From Burkholderiales bacterium (GTDB lineage: Bacteria; Pseudomonadota; Gammaproteobacteria; Burkholderiales; Casimicrobiaceae): a stretch of 64,000 nt of DNA. Location of the stretch: the NCBI GenBank assembly GCA_016790165.1, contig JAEUPL010000003.1:45758-109757 (forward strand). The letters are read 5' to 3'. Numbering within the stretch: position 1 is the stretch's first letter; each line of letters opens with the position of its first letter. The notes beneath the pieces are model-generated. The model was not told the origin of the DNA, ran no database searches, and worked only from the letters and a program-made list of their open reading frames with translations. A program made the translations under genes and the position numbers. Shown here one piece after another: positions 8,076-17,420 of this stretch.

Positions 8076-9659
8076 TCAGACGGTCACCCGCTGCCCGGCA
8101 AACCCCGTGAATTCGAACGATTTCAGCCAACCTTGCTGCCCTTCGAGCGACTTGGCCTTTTCCGCCTTGAGCCACGCGCGGGCGACGTGTTCGCCGAGCA
8201 GCAAGCCCTGCCACGCGTCGCTCCGCCAATGGATGCCGGCAAAGTTACGGCCCATCGCGACGTTCATCGCCAATTTGTTCAGCTCGCTGCCGACGGTCGG
8301 TGCCGGGAGATTGGGGTCGAGACTTTCCCAGTCTTTGCCGTCGCGCGTGGGCTGTAACGGGAAACGCAGCTTGCGACGCTCGTCGAACATCGCCTTGAGC
8401 ACGGTGACACAGGCGCCGGCGATGGAGGCATGGCCCGAGGGATAGGCCGGGTGCGCGGGCGCCCCTTCGGGGTAGGACTGCGGCAGCAGCGCTGAGCCGT
8501 GACGTGCCTTGACGCGCTTTACCGCCTCGGAATTGACGATCAGCGGATGAATGCCCACCGTCTCGCCGCGCGTCGCTCGATCCACGAGCGCGCCGTACGC
8601 CTCGGGGCGCAGCGCGCGGTGCCGCAACCACTTCTCATCCCAACAGGCCTTGAATGCGAAGTCGCTGACGCTGCCCATCGCGTTGTGAACGTGCGCCGGT
8701 CCGAACGAAACAAACCCATTCATCGCACGCGAGGATTTGTACGGGTTGGCCGCCGACCACCCCTCACGCGGACGGTGCGGATTGCCGAGCAAGATCGACG
8801 ACGCGTCGATAAACGCCTGGTACGAAAAGTCCCAGTGCACATACTCCGCCGCATCGCGTCCACTGCGCAGGTAGAACAAATCAGCGTAGTGATTAATGAT
8901 GCCCGGCGGCCATTCGCCGCTCGCCACCTTGAGGTACTCGTCCCAGGTGGTCATGAAATCCGTGCCCCGGAACGCCACGCGGTATTGCTGCCAGCGGTTC
9001 TGCGCGCCATAGGGAACGGGCATCCAGAGCAACTGCGAAAACCAGTGGCCATCGCCGTCGCCCGTCACGCCCAGACGAAACAAAGTCTGCGGCGTGACGC
9101 TGGCGAACGTCTTCGTCCTGCGCAGCTCGGCCACCGCATCGCGCACGAGACCGGCGCGGTCGTAGTCCCATAGCGGCACGTCGCGCAATAACGCCATCCA
9201 GTAAAGCTCCAGCGCCTCGTCGGCCAGACGTTCCGAATCGAGCGCCGGAAACGGCGGCAGCTTGGGCACCTCGCGTGACAACGGCTCCTTCTCCCAGCTG
9301 TACGCCGCCAGCGGATTCACCAGGCGAATCTCATGATTGACGGGTAGCTGCTCCCAGTCGGCGATCTGCGCTGTCTTGGTCGCGGTTTCGAACTGCGCCA
9401 TGTCGGCCGCTGCCACCGCCCCGCGCGCATCGTGCGGCAACGTCTTGGCAAACGCCGCCGCGCCAGTCGCGCGTAGGGACACTGCACCGCTGGGTACGGC
9501 CGTCGGCTGCGCCACGACAGCGGGCGCCACGCCCGCCGCCACCGCGCCACCGGCGGTTGCTGCAGCACGCTGCAGCCACAGCCGACGGGCGGCATCGGAC
9601 GGCGCATCGGTTTCCGTGACAGGCAATGCGGTCGCTGATTCAGTCGAAGGCTGTCTCAT
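8076..9659 (-). CDS. Vanadium-dependent haloperoxidase, Tat-exported
   Basis: Predicted 527-residue member of the vanadium haloperoxidase/PAP2 phosphatase superfamily, enzymes that oxidise halides with H2O2 (or hydrolyse phosphate esters). The vanadate-pocket motifs are present: KWLRHRALRP (K-x7-RP), YPSGHASI with the acid-base His, and GRNFAGIHWRSD with the metal-coordinating His. The N-terminus holds a twin-arginine-like signal (ARRLWLQRAAATAGG, then a hydrophobic Ala-rich stretch ending VVAQ), so the folded protein is probably periplasmic. It is divergent from the prolyl oligopeptidase. Whether it halogenates or is a phosphatase cannot be told from sequence. Confidence 0.88.
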   Translation of the reverse strand: MRQPSTESATALPVTETDAPSDAARRLWLQRAAATAGGAVAAGVAPAVVAQPTAVPSGAVSLRATGAAAFAKTLPHDARGAVAAADMAQFETATKTAQIADWEQLPVNHEIRLVNPLAAYSWEKEPLSREVPKLPPFPALDSERLADEALELYWMALLRDVPLWDYDRAGLVRDAVAELRRTKTFASVTPQTLFRLGVTGDGDGHWFSQLLWMPVPYGAQNRWQQYRVAFRGTDFMTTWDEYLKVASGEWPPGIINHYADLFYLRSGRDAAEYVHWDFSYQAFIDASSILLGNPHRPREGWSAANPYKSSRAMNGFVSFGPAHVHNAMGSVSDFAFKACWDEKWLRHRALRPEAYGALVDRATRGETVGIHPLIVNSEAVKRVKARHGSALLPQSYPEGAPAHPAYPSGHASIAGACVTVLKAMFDERRKLRFPLQPTRDGKDWESLDPNLPAPTVGSELNKLAMNVAMGRNFAGIHWRSDAWQGLLLGEHVARAWLKAEKAKSLEGQQGWLKSFEFTGFAGQRVTV

Positions 9660-9926
9660 CGCGGATTCATTTCGTCGAAGTTTCGGGGTACACGGCCAGC
9701 GCTACCGGCCCAAATCTGCGCTCATACGGCCTCGCAGCACGCATGATTGTAGGTTTGCCGGATTGGCCGACGTCGTGCTCCAACAGGCTCGCATCTCGCC
9801 GGGCGTGGGATTCGCGGTGCTCATGCGACTTCGGCATCGCTGATCGCCGAACGGACATCGACACCCTACGAATGAGGCGCTGACCTGATTTAAAGTTGAC
9901 GCTTATCCACCCACCTGATCCCACCG

Positions 9927-12080
9927 ATGTCACGTTTCGTTCGTATCGCTTTGTTGTTCGCTGCCAGCGTTTCCCATGTCGCACAGGCTGCCCCGGTCGC
10001 CACGCCGGTGCGCAACGTGCCGCAGACCTATCACGGGACGGTGGTGGATGACCCCTACCGCTGGCTCGAAGACACCGACGCCGCGGAGACCAAAGCCTGG
10101 ATGCGCGCGCAGGCCGATGCCACGCAGCGCGTCATTGATCGCATCCCGGGCCGGGCACAACTGCTCAAGCAGATGCTTGACGCCGAGAACGCGGTGGCCG
10201 CGCGCGCGCTGGACGTGACGCGCACCGCCTCGGGGCACGTCTTTTTCACGCGTCGCGCGGTCGGCGCTGCACATCCCGCGCTGTACGTTCGCTCATCGCT
10301 CAACGGAGAGGATCGTATGCTCATCGACGTTGCCGCGCGCGGCGCGAAGACGGCGCTGGATTACTTCTTCCCGTCGCCGGACGGAAAACGCGTGGCCTAT
10401 GGCCTCTCCAGCGCAGGCTCCGAGCGTGCCGCGCTCTATGTGATGGACGTGGGCAGCGGACGCGACATCGCCGGGCCGTTTGCCGACGCCATGTGGAATG
10501 GCAATGGCGTGAGCAAATGGGAGCGCGACGGCAAGGCGTTTTCATTCATCACGCTACGCGAGCCAGGCACCGCCCGCAGCAAGACCGAGGCGTTTGAGTG
10601 GAATCGCACCTGGCGCTGGAGCGAGGATCGTCCGGCCGCGCCAACCTTGGTGTTCGACGCCGCCAAACCGCTCGGCCCCGCGATGATCGCCACCGAGTCG
10701 GCACAAGTATTTCGCTATCCCGACAGCGCGTGGGAAATCATGCAGGTTGAGGACGGGGTACGTCGCGACTCACGCGCGCTCAAGCGCAAAGTGGGCTCCG
10801 GCGAAAGCTTCGCACCGTTTTTGCAGTTCGATGATGGTGTCAGCCGCTTCCAGGTACGCGGCGACACGATCTATGCCGTTTCGCGCATCAATGCGCCGCG
10901 CTATCAAGTCGTCGCCACCTCGCTCGTCACACCCGACTGGAAATCGCCGCACGTGGTGTTGCCCGCCGGTGATTACGTGGTCGACAACCTGCACGCCGCC
11001 CGCGACGCGCTTTACGTGAGCGTGCGCGACGGCGCACGCTTCCGGCTGTTCCGCATCGACTATCGCAGCTTCGCGCGCGAGGAAATCGTGCTGCCCTTCC
11101 CCGGCACCCTGCGGTTGCACACCAACGACAACGCGCAGGTCGGGGTGCTCGTCTCGCTCGGTGGCTGGACGAACGTCACACAGCACTACGCTGTAGGCCC
11201 GAAGGACAGCGCCGTGCAGCTCACCACGCTGCAGCCGCGCAGCGGTGGCGACAGCCTGCCCGGCATATCGAGTCGCGTTGAAATGGCGCGCAGCCACGAC
11301 GGGGTGATGGTGCCCCTGTCGATCGTGCAGAAGGACGGCGCCGCGAAAACCGGCAAGACGCCGACGCTGATCTGGGCCTATGGCGCCTACGGTTTTTCGC
11401 AGAACCCATCGCTGCGCAGTGAGTACGCCGGATGGCTCAACGCTGGCTACGCCTACGTGAACTGTCACGTTCGCGGCGGTGGCGAGTACGGCGAGGCGTG
11501 GTACACCGCCGGCAAGATCGCAACCAAGGCCAATACCTGGAAGGACTTGATCGCCTGCGCCGAGCACCTGATTGCCACGGGTGTCACCACCCCTGCCAAA
11601 CTTGGCATTGTGGGACGCAGCGCGGGCGGCATCGCCGTCGGGCGCGCGATGACCGAGCGCCCGGAGCTGTTCGCGGTGGCCGCGCCGGGCGTCGGCGTGC
11701 TTGACGCCGTTCGTGCCGAAACCGAGCCCAATGGCGCGGGCAACACCATGGAATTCGGCACGGTAAAGCAGCCCGACGAGTTCAGGGCCCTGCTCGCCAT
11801 GAGCGCCTACCATCATGTGAAGGCCGGCGTGAAGTATCCCGCCGCGATCCTGCCGCACGGCGTGAACGATTCGCGCGTTGCGGTGTGGCAGTCGTCCAAG
11901 ATGGCCGCGGCGTTGCAGGCCGCCCGGCCGGATGCCAAACCCGTACTGCTCGACCTCGACTATCAGGCCGGGCACGGTCGTGGCAGCTCGCGGGAACAGC
12001 AGCTGGCGAGCTTCGCCAACGTGCTCGCCTTTTTCCTGTGGCAGATGGGCGAGCCCGGATTTCAGCCGGCCGCGCCGTGA
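9927..12080 (+). CDS. Prolyl oligopeptidase family serine peptidase (S9A), exported
   Basis: 717-residue peptidase that cleaves short peptides after proline. A signal peptide (MSRFVRIALLFAASVSHVAQA) places it in the periplasm. The N-terminal beta-propeller domain starts with the family's DPYRWLED motif. The C-terminal alpha/beta hydrolase carries the catalytic triad: Ser in GRSAGG, Asp in GVNDSRV and His in AGHGRG. The stop overlaps the GTG start of the next gene (GTGA), implying translational coupling to the amidase. A TTGACG -35-like hexamer lies 25 bases upstream of the start, but no matching -10 box is clear. Confidence 0.93.
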   Translation: MSRFVRIALLFAASVSHVAQAAPVATPVRNVPQTYHGTVVDDPYRWLEDTDAAETKAWMRAQADATQRVIDRIPGRAQLLKQMLDAENAVAARALDVTRTASGHVFFTRRAVGAAHPALYVRSSLNGEDRMLIDVAARGAKTALDYFFPSPDGKRVAYGLSSAGSERAALYVMDVGSGRDIAGPFADAMWNGNGVSKWERDGKAFSFITLREPGTARSKTEAFEWNRTWRWSEDRPAAPTLVFDAAKPLGPAMIATESAQVFRYPDSAWEIMQVEDGVRRDSRALKRKVGSGESFAPFLQFDDGVSRFQVRGDTIYAVSRINAPRYQVVATSLVTPDWKSPHVVLPAGDYVVDNLHAARDALYVSVRDGARFRLFRIDYRSFAREEIVLPFPGTLRLHTNDNAQVGVLVSLGGWTNVTQHYAVGPKDSAVQLTTLQPRSGGDSLPGISSRVEMARSHDGVMVPLSIVQKDGAAKTGKTPTLIWAYGAYGFSQNPSLRSEYAGWLNAGYAYVNCHVRGGGEYGEAWYTAGKIATKANTWKDLIACAEHLIATGVTTPAKLGIVGRSAGGIAVGRAMTERPELFAVAAPGVGVLDAVRAETEPNGAGNTMEFGTVKQPDEFRALLAMSAYHHVKAGVKYPAAILPHGVNDSRVAVWQSSKMAAALQAARPDAKPVLLDLDYQAGHGRGSSREQQLASFANVLAFFLWQMGEPGFQPAAP

Positions 12081-12709
12081 CGATAGCTGGCGCGGCCCGC
12101 GTTGCGGCGGCGCTCTGCGTGCTGTTGCTCGCAAGCGGCTGCGCAACGGTCACTACGCCGGCCACGCCCCCGGCGCCGGCCGTGCCCTGGGTGACGACTG
12201 AGCATTGGGGCGGCGAACGGGTTGGCCCGGACACGGCACCCGCGCTGCGGCACCACATCACGCACATCACGCTGCATCATGGCGGTGTCGACTTCCCGCG
12301 AAGTCGCGACGCGAAGGAGTATCTTCGTTCGCTGCAGCGCTGGTCGCGCGGCACGCGCGGCTGGATTGACTTGCCCTATCACGTGCTCATCGACCTTGAC
12401 GGCGTCGCCTACGAAGGCCGCGATCTTCGGCTCGCCGGTGACACCAACACGGAGTACGACCCGACGGGTCACGCTCTGGTGGTGCTGCTGGGCAACTATG
12501 ACGAGATCGAGCCGTCAGCCGCGCAGATTGACGCGGTGGTGCGCGTTGTTACCGATCTGGCGCGGCGCTATGGCGTGCCGGTTGAGCGCATCGCAAGCCA
12601 TCGCGACTACGCACAAACGACTTGCCCTGGCCGCTACCTCTACCGAGTCATCGAGAACGGCAGCTTGCGCGCGCGCGTGGCGGCCGCGCTACCGATGGGT
12701 TCGCAGTAG
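12077..12709 (+). CDS. N-acetylmuramoyl-L-alanine amidase domain lipoprotein (Amidase_2)
   Basis: Zinc amidase of the AmpD/PGRP fold that cuts the bond between muramic acid and the peptide stem of murein. The start is the GTG that overlaps the upstream stop. It opens a lipoprotein signal ending in LLLASGC, so the mature 190-residue protein is probably membrane-anchored. Likely zinc ligands are the His of THITLHHGGVD, the His of IASHRDYA and the Cys of TTCPGRYLY. The last 21 bases overlap the convergent membrane-protein gene. An exported amidase here fits a wall-turnover role. Confidence 0.88.
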   Translation: MTIAGAARVAAALCVLLLASGCATVTTPATPPAPAVPWVTTEHWGGERVGPDTAPALRHHITHITLHHGGVDFPRSRDAKEYLRSLQRWSRGTRGWIDLPYHVLIDLDGVAYEGRDLRLAGDTNTEYDPTGHALVVLLGNYDEIEPSAAQIDAVVRVVTDLARRYGVPVERIASHRDYAQTTCPGRYLYRVIENGSLRARVAAALPMGSQ

Positions 12710-13189
12710 ACGAACGAAGGCGCTGGCGACGGCCGAAATCGCCGCGACGCAGAGCGCCACGAGCGTCGGCAAGACGGCGCCGAAAGTCCATGTCATTGCG
12801 AGCACGAAACCGAGCAGATACTGTGGTCGATAGAGCGGCACCACACAGCCGACCACGACGATCGCGAGCAACAGGTAACCCGCCATGTCATGCTGATGCG
12901 TCAGAAACAGCGCGACCACGGTTAGGCCCGCCACGGCCGCACCGGCGGCACCTGCGAATGCGACCCGCCACGGAAGGCCACGCCGCTGACTGTCGGCTAC
13001 GGCGAACCACGTGAGCAACGGCAGCAGCAACAGGCCCCAGGCGTTGGACACGGCTGGCCAGTCCGCATTGTTGAGCAGGTGGTGCGCACGAATACCGCCG
13101 TGCACATGCTCCCAGGACAGATGTGCGGCCTCGGCGAGAACCACGGCCAGAATCAGCGCGAGTTGGTGGTGGCGTGCGTTCAGCATCAT
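12689..13189 (-). CDS. Integral membrane protein of unknown function
   Basis: A 166-residue protein with about five hydrophobic segments; family not recognised. The start is placed at MMLNARHHQLALILAVVLAE, which lets the first membrane segment begin near the N-terminus; an upstream in-frame start would add 17 polar residues. Notable features are several His residues in the first external loop (HLSWEHVHGGIRAHHLLNN) and another HQHD before the fourth segment, which might bind metal or haem, though this is only inference. Its 3' end overlaps the convergent amidase gene by 21 bases. Confidence 0.7.
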   Translation of the reverse strand: MMLNARHHQLALILAVVLAEAAHLSWEHVHGGIRAHHLLNNADWPAVSNAWGLLLLPLLTWFAVADSQRRGLPWRVAFAGAAGAAVAGLTVVALFLTHQHDMAGYLLLAIVVVGCVVPLYRPQYLLGFVLAMTWTFGAVLPTLVALCVAAISAVASAFVRLLRTHR

Positions 13190-13424
13190 CGCGTTCTCCC
13201 GCGCATTCGTGAAGGCTTCGGATGTCGCTGCGGGCGCCACAGCGTCAAGACGCCTATTGTCAACGCGGAACCGGCATGACGCCTGGCAGATGCGACTGAA
13301 TCCCGATGGTTGCGACGGATCGCGGGGCAGCCGGGACCTCCCGGATCCCGCTGATCCGTGCAGATGCGCAGCGTGGCTGCATCAACGCGCCGCATCAATC
13401 GGGTGGCAATGACTTTTCAGCGCT
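13190..13424. other. Intergenic region between membrane-protein gene and aroA
   Basis: Together with the stretch up to 13534 this is 345 bases without a convincing gene. This part must hold the promoter of the membrane-protein gene, but I see no clear boxes. The aroA-proximal part carries the decayed repeat copy, a 16-bp palindrome and a tandem TGCACCA motif. Confidence 0.5.
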
Positions 13425-13460
13425 GTCGACGGACTGGCGGTCGTTCGCAGCGAATTTTCA
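13425..13460 (-). repeat. Dispersed two-hairpin repeat, decayed copy D
   Basis: On the minus strand TTCGCTG is followed two bases later by AACGACCGCCA, nearly identical to the same blocks of copy B (44037). The second arm (GTCCGTCGAC) has lost most pairing. It lies about 75 bases past the aroA stop, the same 3' position that copies A and C hold relative to their minus-strand genes. Confidence 0.5.
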
Positions 13461-13476
13461 AAGAAGTCGACTTCTT
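13461..13476. repeat. 16-bp perfect palindrome
   Basis: AAGAAGTCGACTTCTT is perfectly self-complementary and sits 58 bases past the aroA stop. With no loop bases it is more like a protein-binding site than an RNA hairpin, though it could fold as the core of a weak terminator. No T-run follows on the minus strand beyond the arm itself. Confidence 0.5.
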
Positions 13477-13534
13477 AGCAAAAATGCACCAATGCACCAT
13501 TCAGTCGCGGATAGCAGCGAAAAGCTGATCCTCG

Positions 13535-14860
13535 CTAGACTGTCACCGACGCCAGCGCGCGAAAGTACTCCGGAAACGTCTTGTTCACGCACTGCGGGTC
13601 ATTGATCCGCACCGGCACGCCGCGCGGGCCAAGGCTCGCCAGCGAGAAACACATCGCGATGCGGTGATCATCGTAAGTATCGATGGCGACGTTCGGCGTG
13701 ATTGTGGCGGGTGGCGTGACCGCGATCCAGTCGGCGCCCTCCTCCACCTTCGCACCGAGTTTGCGCAGCTCGGTGGCCATCGCAGCGATACGATCGGTCT
13801 CTTTCACGCGCCAGCTGCCGATGTTAGTCAGCCGCGTGGTTCCTTCGGCGAACAAGGCCACGACCGCGAGCGTCATGGCCGCGTCGGGAATGTGGTTCAT
13901 GTCTGCATCAATCGCGCGCAAACGGCCGTCCGACGGCGCTTCGGCCGTAATGGCATGGTCGTCCCACTTTACGTGCGCGCCAAACGCGGCGAGCGCATCA
14001 GCAAATTTCACGTCGCCCTGCAGCGCCGCGCGGCCGACGCCCTCTACTCGCACCGGCCCGCCGCCGATGGCTCCCGCTGCCAGGAAATACGACGCCGACG
14101 ACGCGTCGCCTTCCACCGCGTACGCGCCCGGTGAGCGGTAGCGGGCCGCGTCCCCGCCGGGCACCGTGAAGCGAGACCAGCCGTCGCGCACCACAGCCAC
14201 CCCGAACTGCGCCATCATCGCGAGCGTGATCTCGATGTACGGCTTGGATATCAGTTCACCAACGACCTCGATGGTCGCCGCCTGCCCGCTGCGGGCCGTG
14301 ACCAGCGGCAAGGCCATCAGCAGCCCGGTGAGGAACTGCGACGACACATCACCGCGAATCGGAATCGGTCGATCCACGCGAATGTCGCCGCAGCGAATGG
14401 TCAGCGGCGGAAAGCCGGCGTTGCCGGTGTAGTCAATCGCGGCGCCGATGGCGCGCAAGGCATCGACCAGGTCGCCGATCGGCCGTTCGCGCATGCGCGG
14501 CACGCCATCCACGCGGTAATTGGCGCCATTGCCTGCCGCCAAGGCCAGCGTCGCCACCAGCGAGCGCGTCGCGGTCCCTGCGTTGCCAACGAACAAATCA
14601 GCATCCAGCGCCGAAAACACGCCGTCGCAGCCCGCGACCGTCAACCTGCCATCGGCGCTGCGGTCGCTACAGGCAACGCCGAGCTTCGCCAGCGCATCGC
14701 GCATCACCCGCGTGTCGTCCGAATCGAGCAACCCGGTCATCATCGTCGCTCCTTGCGCGAGCGCTGCGAGCAGCAAGGCGCGGTTCGAGATGCTTTTGGA
14801 GCCGGGGAGGTGGATCGTACCGCCCACGCGCCGCTGAGGAGGCAAGTCAAGGAATGGCAT
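13535..14860 (-). CDS. aroA: 3-phosphoshikimate 1-carboxyvinyltransferase (EPSP synthase)
   Basis: Joins PEP and shikimate-3-phosphate in the sixth step of chorismate synthesis. The 441 residues match class I EPSP synthase: [15 protein letters not shown] at the N-terminus, [10 protein letters not shown] around 92, and the C-terminal [17 protein letters not shown] stretch. It belongs to the aromatic cluster with tyrA, pheA and serC, but here it is cut off from them by two unknown genes. The usual downstream partners cmk and rpsA are absent. A TAGAAT box lies 9 nt before the ATG with no ribosome binding site, so aroA may have its own promoter and an almost leaderless mRNA. Confidence 0.97.
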   Translation of the reverse strand: MPFLDLPPQRRVGGTIHLPGSKSISNRALLLAALAQGATMMTGLLDSDDTRVMRDALAKLGVACSDRSADGRLTVAGCDGVFSALDADLFVGNAGTATRSLVATLALAAGNGANYRVDGVPRMRERPIGDLVDALRAIGAAIDYTGNAGFPPLTIRCGDIRVDRPIPIRGDVSSQFLTGLLMALPLVTARSGQAATIEVVGELISKPYIEITLAMMAQFGVAVVRDGWSRFTVPGGDAARYRSPGAYAVEGDASSASYFLAAGAIGGGPVRVEGVGRAALQGDVKFADALAAFGAHVKWDDHAITAEAPSDGRLRAIDADMNHIPDAAMTLAVVALFAEGTTRLTNIGSWRVKETDRIAAMATELRKLGAKVEEGADWIAVTPPATITPNVAIDTYDDHRIAMCFSLASLGPRGVPVRINDPQCVNKTFPEYFRALASVTV

Positions 14861-14869
14861 GGCGGCTAA

Positions 14870-14875
14870 ATTCTA
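14870..14875 (-). promoter_or_regulatory. Candidate -10 box of aroA
   Basis: TAGAAT on the minus strand, 9 nt before the aroA ATG. Transcription would begin 2-3 nt before the start codon. No good -35 hexamer is visible. Confidence 0.4.
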
Positions 14876-15051
14876 TGAAAGTGGCGGCAGCCGCTGGCCC
14901 GTCGTCGTCGCTGCGGACGACCCGCGGGGTGGACATGTAACGGTGTGTAACGTCGGTGGTGTTGTTTCGTGCCACGGCATTGCCTACCCTTCCGTCCATC
15001 AGAAGACAGAACCTGCCGGGGTGGCGGTTCTTCTCAACGGGAGCACCCAAC

Positions 15052-15915
15052 ATGATTGACGCCAGCAATTGTTACTACGGAACGGAGCGCGCCACGATCA
15101 AGGTCAGCCAGCTCAAGGCGCGCTTCTTTCAGGAGCCACAGAAGGTGGCCGTGTGCGCCAACATGCAGAGCGCCTTCGATTTCTACTATCGCGCCCATCA
15201 GGCGATTCAGGCGTTCGGCGCCCGGCAATACGACTCGAAAGTCTCCGCCGCGACACGGAAAATCATTGGCGACGTCTGCTGGAAGATGCAGAAAGATCTG
15301 TTGGCCGCAGCAGACCCGGGTGTCAGTACCTATCTGGTATCCGGTCACTTGAAGTGGGCGTTTGAGCACTTGCAGTCCACCGGGAACGTCTGGACGGACG
15401 ACGGTTTCAACGGCTGGCACGGGCTGACCATGCCCTCCTCAATCGTCAATTTTCTGGAACACGTGGAGAGTGCAGGGCAGGAAGTTGTGACCAGCTACAA
15501 GGATTGGAACAACACCCAGAACCGGATCAAGGAAGCGAAACGCAACCAGCAGTGGGATCAACTCGGAACCCAGATCGGCTACGCCAAGACGGCGTTCGAA
15601 ACCGTCACTCCCAAGCTATGGGCGTGGATGGGTGCGAGTGCGGAAACTGCCAGCCGTGCCGGTGAGATCGGCGGGAAGTGGCTTGGTTACGGTGGCTCAT
15701 TGCACAACTATGCCTCGCTGTATCTGAAAGTTCGATACAACAAAGACGGTGCGGCGCAGGCGGCGCTGGCCGAGGCGGCTGCATTTGTCGTCGAAAAATT
15801 ACCGGTGTTTGGCAGCCTGTACGGGGAGGTCATTCGCGGTATCCCGGGCCTCGTGACGTGGTTTAAGGGCTACGCCGAACAGCAACGTCGCGCCGTCAAC
15901 ATGGACTTCCGCTAA
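15052..15915 (+). CDS. Unknown protein X in the aro locus
   Basis: 287 residues; I do not recognise the family. The start MIDASNCYYG is supported by GGGAG 8 nt upstream. No signal peptide is apparent. The first 120 residues look helical and soluble with several Cys and aromatic residues. The C-terminal half has amphipathic or weakly hydrophobic helices rich in Gly and Ala (GEIGGKWLGYGG and LPVFGSLYGEVIRGIPGLV), which could meet a membrane. It faces unknown gene Y across 178 bases. By eye its base composition is slightly less GC-rich than the aro genes. An effector, toxin or membrane-associated role is possible but unproven. Confidence 0.75.
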   Translation: MIDASNCYYGTERATIKVSQLKARFFQEPQKVAVCANMQSAFDFYYRAHQAIQAFGARQYDSKVSAATRKIIGDVCWKMQKDLLAAADPGVSTYLVSGHLKWAFEHLQSTGNVWTDDGFNGWHGLTMPSSIVNFLEHVESAGQEVVTSYKDWNNTQNRIKEAKRNQQWDQLGTQIGYAKTAFETVTPKLWAWMGASAETASRAGEIGGKWLGYGGSLHNYASLYLKVRYNKDGAAQAALAEAAAFVVEKLPVFGSLYGEVIRGIPGLVTWFKGYAEQQRRAVNMDFR

Positions 15916-16093
15916 GCGAGCGCGGATCGTCGACAGATCGTCTCAGCATAAGGTTCGCGACGGGTTCGTAGCCCGTGTCCATCCCGCCATCCACCGACAT
16001 CGTTCGGGTGAAGGCGAAAAGCGATGCGGTTGCTTGGGCGCCACCTGACGAGGTCGGCATCGGTCCGCCACGCTCCATGCGACGCGAACCGGG

Positions 16094-17215
16094 CTATTCC
16101 GAAAGCCCCTCCAGCGCGTCATGCAGATCCCAGGCGGCGAAGAACGTCAGCGAGCCTGCCGACAGCGCCATCCCGGCGCGGCGGAGCAACTGTCCGCGAT
16201 AGACGCGCGCAGCCTCCTTCGCGACCTGCGCCTCGATCTGGCGTTCAGCCTCCTTGGCCGCCTCCGCTTCCACTTTGCGTAGCGCCTGTTTTTCAGCCTC
16301 TGACACGGCTTTCAAACTTTTTTTCTCGGCCTCGAACAACCGCCGCGATTGCTTGGAGTTGCGTTTGGGGCCCCGCGCAATCACATCCTGTAGCTGCTTG
16401 TCGGCATCTCGCACCCGCTGCTGGGCTTGTCGCGCTGCCTCGACCTTTGCGGCTTCGATAACCTCCTTCGCGGCCGCCGTATCGTCGGCGGATGCCACCA
16501 GCAGAGAGGTTCCCCTGGCGATCCCCTCTCCGCCGAGCGCGCCGCTGCCCTCGTTGGTCGCCGCTTTCCCCACCTCGAACCCAAGACTCAGCGCCTTCGC
16601 CCGCTTGCAGTCGTCCCAGGTCTTGATCGCGGCAAAACTTAACGACTTGGTCAAGCCGATGACGGGCACCGCCACGGCCGCGCCGGCTTGTGAATAGAAG
16701 ACGCCAGTCGCGCTGGTCGCCAGCTTTCCCGTGACCTTCGCCCACAGGCCGACCGCGCCCACGGCCACCGTTCCGTAGATCAGCCCGAGCTCGGCAACGA
16801 ACCGGGCAAGTTTCAACTCCTTCACGCTCCGATCCAGCACGTTCAACGTGTTGCGATTGATCTGGTTGAACTGACTGACTTTGTAGAAGTAGTTGTCGAG
16901 CCAGTGATCGCGAATCTCGTACTGCTTCAGCAACCAGTTGCACAGTGCCACCGGTCCGTTCTGCGCAACGCGCACCATCTCAACAGCGCGCGCGATCGTC
17001 TGCGCCTGAATGGCTTTGCGCAGTTCACTTGCATTCGGCACCTGAGCTTCCCAAATGCCGATCTCGCCGGTCCAGTTGGTCATCAGTTCAATATGCCGCC
17101 ATCCATAGTGAGTTGACTCCGCAAACACATGCGCCGCGGCTTGCTGCCGCAGGATCGGCAGGTGGGCCGCAAAGTCGACCAGCATGATCTCAATGGGCTT
17201 GGTACCAGTTGCCAT
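16094..17215 (-). CDS. Unknown protein Y in the aro locus, central hydrophobic region plus coiled coil
   Basis: 373 residues; family not recognised. The ATG at 17215 is preferred to a TTG two codons earlier because GGGAG lies 8 nt before it. Residues 1-140 are mixed helical. About 145-200 is a glycine/alanine-rich hydrophobic stretch (GLIYGTVAVGAVGLWAKV and AGAAVAVPVIGL). Residues 250-345 form a long charged Ala/Glu/Lys coiled coil. Near the C-terminus is a short hydrophobic segment (AGMALSAGSLTFFAAWDL). The layout resembles pore-forming or translocator-type proteins, but this is only analogy. It is co-directional with tyrA, 205 bases downstream of it, and convergent with gene X. Confidence 0.78.
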   Translation of the reverse strand: MATGTKPIEIMLVDFAAHLPILRQQAAAHVFAESTHYGWRHIELMTNWTGEIGIWEAQVPNASELRKAIQAQTIARAVEMVRVAQNGPVALCNWLLKQYEIRDHWLDNYFYKVSQFNQINRNTLNVLDRSVKELKLARFVAELGLIYGTVAVGAVGLWAKVTGKLATSATGVFYSQAGAAVAVPVIGLTKSLSFAAIKTWDDCKRAKALSLGFEVGKAATNEGSGALGGEGIARGTSLLVASADDTAAAKEVIEAAKVEAARQAQQRVRDADKQLQDVIARGPKRNSKQSRRLFEAEKKSLKAVSEAEKQALRKVEAEAAKEAERQIEAQVAKEAARVYRGQLLRRAGMALSAGSLTFFAAWDLHDALEGLSE

Positions 17216-17420
17216 CTCCAAATCTCCCTGACCGGTGAACAGGTAGGCGCGACGTGATTGCTGCTCGAATCACCCGCCCCAATCTGTTGGCGGTTGATAT
17301 CGCCGCGCGACGATAGATTGTGCGCGAACTTTCCGGCGGAACCAAGCGAACGGGCGTTACATCCCGTTACGCCAGTGGTATGGCTAACGCATCGCGTGGT
17401 TTGGCACGGACGATCGTGAC

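Noticed and set aside
10770-12146. Minus-strand open frame opposite the prolyl oligopeptidase
   Set aside because: Antisense to a gene with clear catalytic motifs; composition is that of a shadow frame.
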